From an uncultured SAR86 cluster bacterium (GTDB lineage Bacteria; Pseudomonadota; Gammaproteobacteria; Magnimaribacterales; Magnimaribacteraceae): a DNA stretch of 64,000 nt. Positions 1 through 8,769 of this stretch are shown here, one piece after another. The stretch covers positions 1 through 64,000 of the forward strand of contig CACBUE010000001.1 in the NCBI GenBank assembly GCA_902542325.1. The letters run 5' to 3'. The position numbers and the translations under genes were made by a program. The notes beneath the pieces are model-generated. The model worked only from the letters and a program-made list of their open reading frames with translations. It did no database searches and was not told where the DNA came from. How positions within the stretch are numbered: the stretch's first letter is position 1; every line of letters begins with the position of its first letter.

Positions 1-578
1 ATACACCAAAAATTATAAAAGCAGATTCATCCAATGTTGAAGAAGTAAAGAGTGCAATCACTCTAGGGTTTGCTGCTGATCCTTTACTGAGATGGTTTTT
101 CCCTGATCCACACAAATTTCTAAAGAATTTTGCATTTTGGATGGATGCCTTTTCTAAACCCGCTCTTGAGTCAGATTCTATTTTTACTGATGAAAATTAT
201 TATGGAGGCGCAATTTGGCATCCTCCTGGAATCCATTTAGACGCCGAGGTGCTAGGACCAACGCTTGAAGACATTCCCTCTTATAGGCTGGAAAGTGCCT
301 TACAAATGTTCGATGAATTTGATGAGTGTCACCCTAAAGAAGATCACTGGTATTTACCTTTTATAGGTTTAGATCCTTCAAAACAAGGTCAGGGTATTGG
401 TTCTTTAATTCTCAAGGAATCTTTAAAACAGGCAGATGAGCAAGGAAAAATTGCATATCTTGAATCTTCCAATCCTATGAACATGAGCCTTTATGAAAGA
501 CATGGATTTGAAACTATTAAGAGGATAGAGATTGGAGATTCACCCCCAGCTCACCCCATGATTAGATACCCGAGGTAG
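1..578 (+). CDS. GNAT-family N-acetyltransferase (5' end outside window)
   Basis: Member of the GNAT superfamily, which moves an acetyl group from acetyl-CoA to an amine; the substrate cannot be told. The frame is open from base 3, before the first in-window ATG at 141, and the upstream residues (GFAADPLLRWFFPDP) are typical of the N-terminal region of this family, so the gene starts before the window. The acetyl-CoA loop is visible as QGQGIGS, followed by the C-terminal LYERHGFE strand-helix common in GNATs. It ends 3 nt before the next gene, so the two are probably cotranscribed. Family call is firm; substrate unknown. Confidence 0.85.
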   Translation, partial: TPKIIKADSSNVEEVKSAITLGFAADPLLRWFFPDPHKFLKNFAFWMDAFSKPALESDSIFTDENYYGGAIWHPPGIHLDAEVLGPTLEDIPSYRLESALQMFDEFDECHPKEDHWYLPFIGLDPSKQGQGIGSLILKESLKQADEQGKIAYLESSNPMNMSLYERHGFETIKRIEIGDSPPAHPMIRYPR

Positions 579-581
579 ATT

Positions 582-1451
582 ATGAAACATTTAGAATTTC
601 ACGATGTAGAGATACATGAACTTAAATCAGAGATAATTGGAGAAACTTTTGAGATTCTAGTAAAACAACCGGATCCCAATATTATTTCTTTGTTTGGAGA
701 TGCGCCACTGCCAGTAATTTATGGGACAGATTGTAATATCTCAGCTGGAGGCTACATCAACACTATAGACGGGTTATACCTTGGTGGAGAAATTCCGCCG
801 GCTCTTTTCATAGGCATACAATACAAGCTTGGTGATGAACCAGACTTCATGCAGTTTGTAACTAATAGAACTCGCGAATTCACGCCTGTTGAGGATATTG
901 AAAATCAAAAATTAATGGAACAAATGACTCTCAGGGAAGTAAAGGGAGGCGGTGCGGATAAGTTCCTGAAGTTTTTAACAACCGAATTAAGGGATTGGGT
1001 TTCAGAAAGATTTAATGTTTCTGATGACACGACATATATTGGAGACTCTATGGGCGGTTTATTTGGACTCTACACTTTGTTTCATCAGCCAAAAGCCTTT
1101 AAGAGATATGTGATTGGTAGCCCCTGGCAAGAGTGGAGTCATCCCAACACTTTTGATCTTGAAGAAAGCTATGCAGAAAATAATGAGGATATGGAAGCTA
1201 TTGTATACATGGCATCCGGATTAGAAGAAGATGTTATTGGACCTTATTTAAAAAAAATGAATCCAGTAATGGTCGAGATCTTCTCCAAAGCCAAAACTGC
1301 TGACTATACTGAACAGATGATAGAAAAGCTCAATAGCAGGAATTACCCAAGCCTTAAGTTAAAAGGTTTGATTTTAGAAGACGAGACGCACTTCACTATT
1401 ACTGGAGCATTATTTAACAGAGGACTAAGACACGTATTCAATGTTAAGTGA
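582..1451 (+). CDS. alpha/beta-hydrolase, esterase-D-like
   Basis: A 289-residue serine hydrolase of the putative-esterase type (esterase D / enterochelin esterase-like fold). The nucleophile elbow is GDSMGG with Ser156, and the likely catalytic His270 lies in DETHF near the C-terminus; the acid is not assigned. There is no signal peptide, so it is probably cytoplasmic. It follows the acetyltransferase by 3 nt, and its stop overlaps the GTG start of the next gene, indicating one transcript. The natural ester substrate is unknown. Confidence 0.8.
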   Translation: MKHLEFHDVEIHELKSEIIGETFEILVKQPDPNIISLFGDAPLPVIYGTDCNISAGGYINTIDGLYLGGEIPPALFIGIQYKLGDEPDFMQFVTNRTREFTPVEDIENQKLMEQMTLREVKGGGADKFLKFLTTELRDWVSERFNVSDDTTYIGDSMGGLFGLYTLFHQPKAFKRYVIGSPWQEWSHPNTFDLEESYAENNEDMEAIVYMASGLEEDVIGPYLKKMNPVMVEIFSKAKTADYTEQMIEKLNSRNYPSLKLKGLILEDETHFTITGALFNRGLRHVFNVK

Positions 1452-2479
1452 GTAATATGAAAAATTTAAGAAACCGAAAATGGACCTTAGCTAGCAGACC
1501 AGTCGGGATGGTTGGGGAACATAATTTTTCCTATGAAGAGGAGGAAGTAAGAGATATTGAAGATGGAGAGTTTCTTATTAAGAACTTGTATCTTAGTTTT
1601 GATCCTGCTCAAAGAGGTTGGATGGAAGATAGAAAAAGCTATGTACCACCAGTTGGAATTGGAGAGGTAATGAGAGCTGGCTCTGTAGGCCAAGTTATTG
1701 AATCAAATAATCCTAATTATGCTGTAGGTGATAAAGTTCAGGGCACTTTTGGATGGCAAGAGTACGCCATTTCAGATGGAAAGGGTATTTTAAACGCTAC
1801 TGTCATTCCGGAAGGAGCATCTCTCACAGCACCTTTAAGCGTCTTTGGCATTACTGGACTCACTGCTTATTTTGGTTTACTAGATGTTGGACAGCCTAAA
1901 GAAGGGGAAACGGTTCTTGTATCTGGAGCAGCGGGCTCTACAGGATCAATCGTTGCACAGATTGCTAAAATCAAAGGCTGTCGTGTCATAGGTGTTGCTG
2001 GTGGAGTTGAGAAATGTAAATGGTTAACTGAGGAAGTAAAAATCGATGCAGCAATAGATTACAAAACTGCAAATTTACAGGAAGTTATTCCTGAATTATG
2101 TCCAGAAGGCATAGATGTTATTTTTGATAATGTGGGAGGTGAGTTTTTAAACACATCACTTTTGAGTATTAATCAAAATGCAAGAGTGGCAATTTGTGGA
2201 GCCATCTCAGGCTACAATAATGAGGAACCAGCTCCTGGACCATCAAACTATACCGCTCTCTTAATTCAAAGAGCCAAGATGGAAGGATTTATTGTGCTGG
2301 ATTATATGGATAGATTCCCTGAAGCAATTGGAGAATTAATGCAATGGGTTCAGGAAGGAAAAATAATATATCAAGAAGATATCCAGGAGGGTATTGAGAA
2401 TGCACCTGAAACTTTATTGAGGCTCTACACGGGTCAAAATAAAGGCAAGCAACTTCTTAAAATAGCTGATCCCGAATAA
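1448..2479 (+). CDS. NADP-dependent MDR oxidoreductase (CurA / leukotriene B4 dehydrogenase-like)
   Basis: A 343-residue zinc-independent medium-chain dehydrogenase/reductase of the type that reduces alpha,beta-unsaturated ketones and aldehydes with NADPH. The N-terminal YLSFDPAQRGWM segment and the nucleotide-binding loop SGAAGSTGS with downstream Q are typical of the CurA/PTGR family; no zinc-site cysteines are seen. The start is GTG at 1448, overlapping the previous stop codon; an ATG at 1457 is the alternative. It converges on the CDGSH gene with a 3-nt gap. Confidence 0.85.
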   Translation: MSNMKNLRNRKWTLASRPVGMVGEHNFSYEEEEVRDIEDGEFLIKNLYLSFDPAQRGWMEDRKSYVPPVGIGEVMRAGSVGQVIESNNPNYAVGDKVQGTFGWQEYAISDGKGILNATVIPEGASLTAPLSVFGITGLTAYFGLLDVGQPKEGETVLVSGAAGSTGSIVAQIAKIKGCRVIGVAGGVEKCKWLTEEVKIDAAIDYKTANLQEVIPELCPEGIDVIFDNVGGEFLNTSLLSINQNARVAICGAISGYNNEEPAPGPSNYTALLIQRAKMEGFIVLDYMDRFPEAIGELMQWVQEGKIIYQEDIQEGIENAPETLLRLYTGQNKGKQLLKIADPE

Positions 2480-2482
2480 ATT

Positions 2483-2722
2483 TTAAAGATCTTTGTGAGT
2501 TCCGTCACAAAATGCACCGTTTTTACTCATCTTGCATCCACAGAAGAAAACATCTTTCTCTTCATCAAGTTTTACTTTCAATGGCAAGAATTCAGTTCCC
2601 TCATGAGAGCCATCGCAGAAAGGTTGTTTAGAACTTTTTCCACAACTGCACCACCAGTAACTTTTTTCAGACTCAACGGTAACTTTATAAGGAAACTTTT
2701 GAACTACTTTTGGATTATTCAT
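2483..2722 (-). CDS. CDGSH-type iron-sulfur protein (two motifs)
   Basis: A 79-residue protein almost entirely made of two CDGSH iron-sulfur motifs, each with three Cys and one His ligand for a 2Fe-2S cluster: C25, C27, C36, H40 (CDGSH) and C61, C63, C72, H76 (CDGTH). Tandem-motif forms without a membrane anchor are known in bacteria and the mitoNEET/Miner2 superfamily; roles suggested there are redox or cluster transfer. No transmembrane segment is present. It is transcribed alone against the MDR gene. The family is clear and the physiological partner unknown. Confidence 0.9.
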   Translation of the reverse strand: MNNPKVVQKFPYKVTVESEKSYWWCSCGKSSKQPFCDGSHEGTEFLPLKVKLDEEKDVFFCGCKMSKNGAFCDGTHKDL

Positions 2723-2798
2723 AAAAAAAAAGTAACATAAATTCTAGATAAAATTACTAATGAGATTTATTCTCAGATACTCTATAAAGTAGATTTTT

Positions 2799-3347
2799 AT
2801 GAGCGTTAAAGAAATATTGAGAATGGGTAACCCTCTTTTAAGAAAAGAGGCTGAAGATTTCACTATAGAAGAAATCAAAAGTCCCGAAACAAAATTATTA
2901 CTTGAAGATATGTGGGACTCTCTTGAAGTTGCTGGTGGAATTGGATTAGCAGCTCCTCAAATTGGCATTTTAAAAAAACTAGCTGTAATAAAGTTATCTG
3001 AAGAATCAGATAGATATCCAGATATGGAGGATAGTGAGCCTTATGTCATCTTTAATCCAAAAGTTTCTGTGGTGGATGAAACTGAACAAGGTTTTTGGGA
3101 AGGTTGTCTTAGTGTTCCTGGATTAAGAGGTTTTGTTGAAAGACCGAGGAGTATTAGAGTAGATTTTTTAGACGAAAATGCGGTGCCAAGAACTATTGAG
3201 GCTGAAGATTTTCTAGCTACGGTTTTTCAACATGAGTTGGATCATTTAGTTGGAAAACTTTATGTAGATAGAATGAAAGATATAAAGACTTTAATGTTTG
3301 AGGAAGAAATGGTGTTTGATGAAATAAAAGAAGAAGTCTTGGATTGA
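2799..3347 (+). CDS. def: peptide deformylase
   Basis: Removes the N-formyl group from nascent proteins using a metal centre. All three signature motifs are intact in 182 residues: GIGLAAPQ (47-54), EGCLS (101-105, metal ligand Cys103) and QHELDH (H145, E146, H149). The length is slightly above the usual 170. It lacks the common fmt neighbour and instead precedes an ADP-ribosylglycohydrolase gene by 13 nt, so it may be a second def copy; another def-fmt locus elsewhere in the genome would confirm that. Confidence 0.93.
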   Translation: MSVKEILRMGNPLLRKEAEDFTIEEIKSPETKLLLEDMWDSLEVAGGIGLAAPQIGILKKLAVIKLSEESDRYPDMEDSEPYVIFNPKVSVVDETEQGFWEGCLSVPGLRGFVERPRSIRVDFLDENAVPRTIEAEDFLATVFQHELDHLVGKLYVDRMKDIKTLMFEEEMVFDEIKEEVLD

Positions 3348-3360
3348 TAGAGGAAAAATT

Positions 3361-4428
3361 ATGACAAATGAAGAAAGAATTAGAGCAGCTTGGCAGGGGA
3401 GAATATCCGGTTGCTTGTTAGGAAAACCTGTAGAAATGATTTCTATGAGAGAAGGCCCACAAGGATTAAATACCTTTTTACAGGATTCAGGATCACTTCC
3501 TCTTCGCAACTACGTCAACTATATGGAGCATGAATTACTGAGGGGTGCAAATAAACGATGTTGCTTAGGAATGATGGAAAGGGCTGAAGTTGATGATGAC
3601 ATAACCTATCTCGTTCTGGCCTTAATGATGATGGAGCAGTATGGCTTAGATTTAAGTACAGATGATGTTGCAAGATCATGGATTAACTTATTGCCAGTCG
3701 GAGCTACATTTACTGCAGAAAGAGATTCATATTTAAAGCTCATAGAAAAATCAAATATGGCATATCAATTTGGTGGTCCGCGCAGCTTTGATCTAGAGGA
3801 AATAAATGATGGAGAATACAACGACTGGATAGGAGCTCAGATCCGGATTGATATGTATGGATGGTTGTTACCCGGAAAACCAAAATTAGCTGCAGACTTA
3901 GCAAGAAGAGATGCAATGCTATCGCATAGGTCCTGTGCTGTAGAGGCCTCAGCTTATATCGCCGCATTGTGTGCATTGGTTCCAGTTTCTTCGTCAAGAG
4001 AAGAGGCTGTTAAAGCAGCATTAGATTTTATAGAAAAAGATTCCTTGGCTTATGAGGCTGTTGAAGTAGGTATTAAATATAAAAATGAACCTGCCTCTAA
4101 TCTTCATCAACATTATGGAGATATGTCACCCGTTCATAGCTTAAATAATTTAGCGGTAGTAGTGTGGGCATTTTTATCATTTCAAGATTCATTTGATGAA
4201 GCAATCGGAGAAACCATCTGTTGTGGGTGGGATACAGATTGCACAGGTGCAACGGTAGGAGGATTACTTGGCTTAGATATGGGAGCTATACCGGAATCAT
4301 GGACATCTCCGTGGCAAGGCAGAGTACAAACAGCGATTGCCGGAGTTGGAGAACTCGATCTAGATAGCTTAGTTAAAAGAACATGCACCCTTGTCGATAA
4401 ATTTTCCTCTGTAGCTGACCTAGCTTAA
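3361..4428 (+). CDS. ADP-ribosylglycohydrolase-family protein
   Basis: A 355-residue member of the DraG/ARH fold, in which a two-metal centre cleaves ADP-ribosyl or related N-/O-glycosidic bonds. The N-terminal RIRAAWQGRISGCLLG start, the metal-binding acidic run D78-D80 and the C-terminal DTDCTGA (291-297) are the expected landmarks. Start ATG 3361 follows an AGGA-type ribosome site. It sits 13 nt after def and 5 nt before ribokinase, so it belongs to a small operon that handles ribose-containing compounds. Real target (protein ADP-ribose, ADP-ribose derivative or nucleoside) is not determined. Confidence 0.85.
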   Translation: MTNEERIRAAWQGRISGCLLGKPVEMISMREGPQGLNTFLQDSGSLPLRNYVNYMEHELLRGANKRCCLGMMERAEVDDDITYLVLALMMMEQYGLDLSTDDVARSWINLLPVGATFTAERDSYLKLIEKSNMAYQFGGPRSFDLEEINDGEYNDWIGAQIRIDMYGWLLPGKPKLAADLARRDAMLSHRSCAVEASAYIAALCALVPVSSSREEAVKAALDFIEKDSLAYEAVEVGIKYKNEPASNLHQHYGDMSPVHSLNNLAVVVWAFLSFQDSFDEAIGETICCGWDTDCTGATVGGLLGLDMGAIPESWTSPWQGRVQTAIAGVGELDLDSLVKRTCTLVDKFSSVADLA

Positions 4429-4433
4429 ATTAC

Positions 4434-5345
4434 ATGAAAAATCCGATTGCAGTCTTTGGCAGCATCAATATGGATTTAGTAGTTTATAGTTCTGCCAAAC
4501 CTAAAGATGGTGAAACAATTTTTGGAAAAAAGTTTGAAACTTTTCTTGGAGGTAAGGGTGCCAACCAAGCAGTAGCTTCCTCAAGAACAGGTTCAAATGT
4601 GTTGTTTGTCGGGACAGTTGGCAATGATCTCTATGGCGAACTACTTAGAGAAAGACTTGACTCAGAAAATATTGATACAGAATTATTGGGATGTCACGAT
4701 GGAGAATCTGGCGTGGCTTTGATTAATGTCGTCGAAAGTACCTCTCAAAATCAAATAATAGTTGTCCCAGGAGCGAATTCTCATACACGATCCGAACAGA
4801 TGAGCGATCAAGTGCTTTCATCTACGGATATCCTTATTTCTCAAATGGAAGTTGAATCCAAAGAAATTGAGAAACTGTTTTTAAGGGCTAAAGAAAGAAA
4901 TTGCTATCGTATATTAAATGTTGCGCCAGCTTTGACATTAAGTAAATCGCTTTTTTCTGACACTGATTTATTTATAGTTAACGAAATTGAGTTAGAGTCT
5001 TTAACAAAAAAATCAATTCAAATAGATTCCTTGGATTCTATCAAAGAGGGTATTGAATCCATGGGTTTAAATAATCAACAATCTATAGTCATAACTCTTG
5101 GATCTAAAGGTGTCTATATCCATCAAAATAATAAATATGAGTTTATCGAGAGTCATAAAGTTGATGCCATTGATACAACTGGATCGGGGGATTGTTTTAT
5201 CGGAGCATTAGCAAGCTCCTTACTTGAGAAGCATGATTTATCAGAGGCTGCTATTTTTGCCAATAAAGCTGCCGCTATTTCTGTGACAAAGAAAGGTGCA
5301 TCGGCTTCTATGCCAACTACCCAAGATGTCTTAGAGTTTGGATAA
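4434..5345 (+). CDS. rbsK: ribokinase (PfkB family)
   Basis: Phosphorylates ribose to ribose 5-phosphate with ATP. Both PfkB signatures are present in 303 residues: GGKGANQA (39-46) near the sugar site, and DTTGSGD (247-253), which supplies the catalytic base Asp253 and the anion hole; NEIE (183-186) is the conserved magnesium-related motif. It is 5 nt downstream of the ADP-ribosylglycohydrolase and converges with a nucleoside hydrolase that would release free ribose, which supports ribose rather than another sugar. A related PfkB sugar kinase cannot be excluded. Confidence 0.87.
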   Translation: MKNPIAVFGSINMDLVVYSSAKPKDGETIFGKKFETFLGGKGANQAVASSRTGSNVLFVGTVGNDLYGELLRERLDSENIDTELLGCHDGESGVALINVVESTSQNQIIVVPGANSHTRSEQMSDQVLSSTDILISQMEVESKEIEKLFLRAKERNCYRILNVAPALTLSKSLFSDTDLFIVNEIELESLTKKSIQIDSLDSIKEGIESMGLNNQQSIVITLGSKGVYIHQNNKYEFIESHKVDAIDTTGSGDCFIGALASSLLEKHDLSEAAIFANKAAAISVTKKGASASMPTTQDVLEFG

Positions 5346-5346
5346 A

Positions 5347-6327
5347 TTATAGTTCTACCAAAAAATCTATTACCCTCTCCTTAAATAAGGAATTAAAAGC
5401 TTCAACATCTAAATCTAAAGCAACTTCAGAGTTAGGCTTCGGCTTGAAGATCTGTCCCATAATAGATTCATTGAATTCACTAACTGTTTGTCCATCCGTA
5501 AATTCACCTTTAGTTTCTATAGATACATAGGCTTTTTTGAAATCTGCTATTTCAGGCATAAACGAGAGGGCAACAGCTAAAGAGTCATATAAATGAAGTC
5601 CCTGATCAATTATTTCTTTATTTGGATTTATTTTTAACCATGGATCTACTGATTTCTGAACAAATTGACAAAAGGGATGTTCATTTTCTCCAATTAAATT
5701 CAGCTGTTCTCTACCAAACCTAGTTTTATGACAGACATCTAATGGAACCATTCTTATTGGAATGCCAGAGCCAAAGACTCGAGCGGCTGATTCAGGATCA
5801 GCCCATACATTAAACTCTGCAGCTGGTGTAACATTTCCTTGCACAGTTGATGCTCCGGCCATCATGGTTATTTTATTTATGTGAGTTGGTAATTCAGGAT
5901 CTAAGTCTAAAGCTTGAGCGATGTTAGTTAGAGGGCCAATAGTCACAAGCTCAATATCACCAGAATTTTCTTTTGCTGTTTCAGCAATAAAGGCTGGTGC
6001 ACCTTTCTTATCATTTTCAACTGGTAGTATTGGAGTCAATTGTTCCATTTCCTCCCTTTGGCCAAGCCATTTTCTTTTTTCATTTCTATCCTGACTATAT
6101 GTTCCAGGTTTTCCAGTATGAACAGGTATATCTTTTCCAAGCTGCTCAACTAAATAAGTAGCATTGCTAAAACCTCTTTCTACAGGGACATTTCCTTGAA
6201 CGGTTGTGATGCCCAGTATTTCAAGTTCCGGAGAGTTCATCGCAAGCATAATTGCAAAACAATCTTCAGGATCACCACCCTTTGTTCCCATTGCTGGGTC
6301 AGTATCAATTATTATTTTCTTTTTCAT
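5347..6327 (-). CDS. nucleoside hydrolase (IUNH family, divergent active site)
   Basis: A 326-residue IUNH-family enzyme; the family splits ribonucleosides into base and ribose at a calcium site. DTDP (8-11) and EFNVWADPE (Asn173) are recognisable. Two departures stand out: the usual DxDPGxDD loop carries about seven extra residues before Glu21-Asp22, and the usual catalytic His-Asp pair reads Tyr247-Asp248. No signal peptide is seen, so it is likely cytoplasmic. It faces rbsK with 1 nt between stops. Membership is firm; whether purine, pyrimidine or another riboside is cleaved is open. Confidence 0.87.
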   Translation of the reverse strand: MKKKIIIDTDPAMGTKGGDPEDCFAIMLAMNSPELEILGITTVQGNVPVERGFSNATYLVEQLGKDIPVHTGKPGTYSQDRNEKRKWLGQREEMEQLTPILPVENDKKGAPAFIAETAKENSGDIELVTIGPLTNIAQALDLDPELPTHINKITMMAGASTVQGNVTPAAEFNVWADPESAARVFGSGIPIRMVPLDVCHKTRFGREQLNLIGENEHPFCQFVQKSVDPWLKINPNKEIIDQGLHLYDSLAVALSFMPEIADFKKAYVSIETKGEFTDGQTVSEFNESIMGQIFKPKPNSEVALDLDVEAFNSLFKERVIDFLVEL

Positions 6328-6369
6328 ATTTCGTGATATGTTAACTCTTTAAATAAGTAATAGGGAGAA

Positions 6370-7923
6370 ATGCTTATGAGACCAGTTGTCGAAACTAAAA
6401 GCGGACCAGTAGAAGGTTTAATTGAAGAATTTAATGGAATTAAGGGCTACAGTTTCAGAGGTATTCCTTATGCAGCTGATACATCAGGTAATAACAGATG
6501 GCGTGCTCCTCAGGATATTGAACCATGGGTAAAAAATTTTGATGCAAGTTCATTTGGACCACAATGTCCTCAATTTAGAAGAGGAGAGGGGGGATTTAGA
6601 GATTCAATTGCTAATGCTTACGAAATTGAAATACCAGAGGAGGAACCACCTCAAGAATCAGAAGATTGTTTAAGGCTGAATATCTATTCAGGAGATTTAG
6701 CTCCGAAAGAAAAGTTACCCGTTATGTTTTGGATTCATGGCGGAGCTTTAAGATTTGGATCGGGAGATAATTATTTACCGGATGGAATTCTATCTAAAGG
6801 AAAAATACTTGTAACAATAAATTATAGATTAGGAGAATTAGGTTTTTTTGCTCATCCATCAATAAATGATAGTGAAGAAGAATTTAAAACTAATTTTGGC
6901 TTACTTGATCAAATTAAGGCTTTGCATTGGGTAAGAGAAAATATAGAAAACTTTGGCGGTGATCCATCTAATATAACTATATTCGGAGAATCTGCTGGAG
7001 GATTTTCAGTTGCAACGCTTTTAGTATCTCCTCTCTCAAAAGGTCTGTTTCACAAAGCAATTGTCCAAAGTGGTGGTTTTTCAAGAATGGCTCTCCATTC
7101 GTCTGAAAAATCGAGTAATGGTTTTTCTGCTGCTGATCTCGGATCAAGATTCGGAGAATTTTGTGGTATCCCAAATAGTGATGATCAGTTAAAGCTGATG
7201 AGAGAACTTGATATAGACAAGATAATTGAGGTGGGAAAAATCGGATTTTCTTCTTCATTTTATGTTGATGATAAAACTATCCTTGCCCCTGTGATGAAGA
7301 GTTTTGAAGAAGGTTTAAATCATAAGGTCCCAACAATTATTGGGACCAATGCGGATGAAGGGACGGCGCTTTACTGGGGAAGTCCTCTGGCAGATGTAGC
7401 ACCTCCGGTTAATTCAGTAGAAAAATATAAGCTGGTCATTTTGGATAAATTTGAAGAAAAAGCTGAAAAAATTCTTTCTATTTATCCAGCCTCTGATAAA
7501 GAAGAGATGATCAAATCGAGCAAGAGATTATTGGGAGACTCTTTGTTTGGAGCACCATCTTTTTTCGCCTCTAAATTTATGGCAGAACGTTCTGAAGACA
7601 TTTATTTTTATCATTTTAATCAGAAGCCCTCAGGTAAAGCTGGAGAAGTATTAGGATCTTTCCATGCCTACGAAATAAGCTATGTCTTCGGAGTTGGAGG
7701 CTTGGGCATCATAGAAAATCAAAAGCTATCAGATATTATGCTTTCTTATTGGACAAATTTTGCTGAATCGGGAAATCCAAATTCAGAAGAGCTACCCGAA
7801 TGGGAAAAATTATTACCTGGTGAAAATAAGTGGCAGGTACTGGGATCTGAGGTAGGAAAAAAAGATATAGATAGGATAGGGATCTACGATTTACTTCAAG
7901 ACTTTGAATTCAAGGGTATTTAA
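6370..7923 (+). CDS. type-B carboxylesterase
   Basis: A 517-residue esterase of the carboxylesterase/cholinesterase family. The triad is Ser208 (FGESAGG), Glu330 (NADEG) and His432 (SFHAYE); the oxyanion loop HGGA lies at 123-126. No signal peptide is seen, so it should be cytoplasmic. The GGGAG ribosome site at 6363-6367 is only 2 nt from ATG 6370 but 8 nt from the in-frame ATG 6376, so 6376 is probably the real start. It overlaps the convergent SDR gene by 4 nt at the stop codons. Substrate unknown; hydrophobic esters are typical. Confidence 0.9.
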   Translation: MLMRPVVETKSGPVEGLIEEFNGIKGYSFRGIPYAADTSGNNRWRAPQDIEPWVKNFDASSFGPQCPQFRRGEGGFRDSIANAYEIEIPEEEPPQESEDCLRLNIYSGDLAPKEKLPVMFWIHGGALRFGSGDNYLPDGILSKGKILVTINYRLGELGFFAHPSINDSEEEFKTNFGLLDQIKALHWVRENIENFGGDPSNITIFGESAGGFSVATLLVSPLSKGLFHKAIVQSGGFSRMALHSSEKSSNGFSAADLGSRFGEFCGIPNSDDQLKLMRELDIDKIIEVGKIGFSSSFYVDDKTILAPVMKSFEEGLNHKVPTIIGTNADEGTALYWGSPLADVAPPVNSVEKYKLVILDKFEEKAEKILSIYPASDKEEMIKSSKRLLGDSLFGAPSFFASKFMAERSEDIYFYHFNQKPSGKAGEVLGSFHAYEISYVFGVGGLGIIENQKLSDIMLSYWTNFAESGNPNSEELPEWEKLLPGENKWQVLGSEVGKKDIDRIGIYDLLQDFEFKGI

Positions 7924-8699
7924 GCTCGTCTTATAGAAAGACCACCATCCACAGGTAAATAAACGCCATTAATATAGGATGAAGAGGGGAGGCATAGATT
8001 TAGAGTAGCGTGTGCAACCTCTTCAGGTTCACCATATCTTTTTAGACCAACTCTTCTTCTAGCATAGGTTTCTTTGTCTTTGGTATCTATAGCCGCGGTC
8101 ATGTTCGTATTGATAGGACCAGGACATATACAATTTACAGTCACCCCTTTTGGGCCTAATTCGAGTGCGAGAGAGCGAGTTAAACCAATCACACCATGTT
8201 TGGCTGCAGTGTAAGGACTATGAAATGGTGATGCACCAAAGCCTTCAGTAGACGATATGTTTACTATTCTTCCGTTGTCAGATTCAAGAAGATATGGAAG
8301 TGAGGCTCTAATTAATCTTACTTGACCAGTAAGAACTACATTCAAAGTATCATCCCAATAATTTTCAAAATTTTCATCATCTACAGCAGTGACAGAAGAT
8401 ATCCCTGCATTATTGATAACGAAATCAATAGTTTTATATGTCTCGATGGTTGCATCTATGCATTTATTTATTGAAGCACTATCTGTTACATCTAAAAGAA
8501 AGGGCATACATTCTCCGCCACTTGTTATTATTTCTGATGAAACTCTATTGACTTCCTCTTGATTTACATCGGTAGCAATAACCTTAACTCCCTCTGATGC
8601 AAAAACTTTAGCTGTTGCTTCGCCCATACCACTTCCAGCACCTGTAATGATTGCAACTCTTCCTTTGACTGATCTAGAAAGTTTTTTAAAGATTTTCAT
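7920..8699 (-). CDS. short-chain dehydrogenase/reductase (SDR)
   Basis: A 259-residue classical SDR using NAD(P)H. The cofactor loop TGAGSGMG (19-26), NNAG (97-100), catalytic Ser149/150, Tyr163 and Lys167 (YTAAK) are all in place, and the C-terminal SSYINGVYLPVDGG segment is standard. It resembles 3-oxoacyl-ACP-reductase-like members, but this family is too broad to name a substrate. It is divergent from the crotonase gene with 70 nt between starts. Its TAA stop shares the palindrome TTAA with the opposing carboxylesterase stop. Confidence 0.87.
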   Translation of the reverse strand: MKIFKKLSRSVKGRVAIITGAGSGMGEATAKVFASEGVKVIATDVNQEEVNRVSSEIITSGGECMPFLLDVTDSASINKCIDATIETYKTIDFVINNAGISSVTAVDDENFENYWDDTLNVVLTGQVRLIRASLPYLLESDNGRIVNISSTEGFGASPFHSPYTAAKHGVIGLTRSLALELGPKGVTVNCICPGPINTNMTAAIDTKDKETYARRRVGLKRYGEPEEVAHATLNLCLPSSSYINGVYLPVDGGLSIRRA

Positions 8700-8769
8700 A
8701 TTTAAAATATTTGAGTTATTCGACTACTTGTAAGATTATACGAACACAGACAAATTAAAAGGAAAAACT

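Noticed and set aside
2495-2740. 81-residue plus-strand frame opposite the CDGSH gene
   Set aside because: The minus-strand frame has two intact CDGSH motifs; the opposite frame is a shadow.
3361-4428. ADP-ribosylglycohydrolase as part of a phage-defence or toxin-antitoxin system
   Set aside because: No partner ADP-ribosyltransferase, toxin or mobile-element sign nearby; ribokinase and nucleoside hydrolase neighbours favour metabolism.
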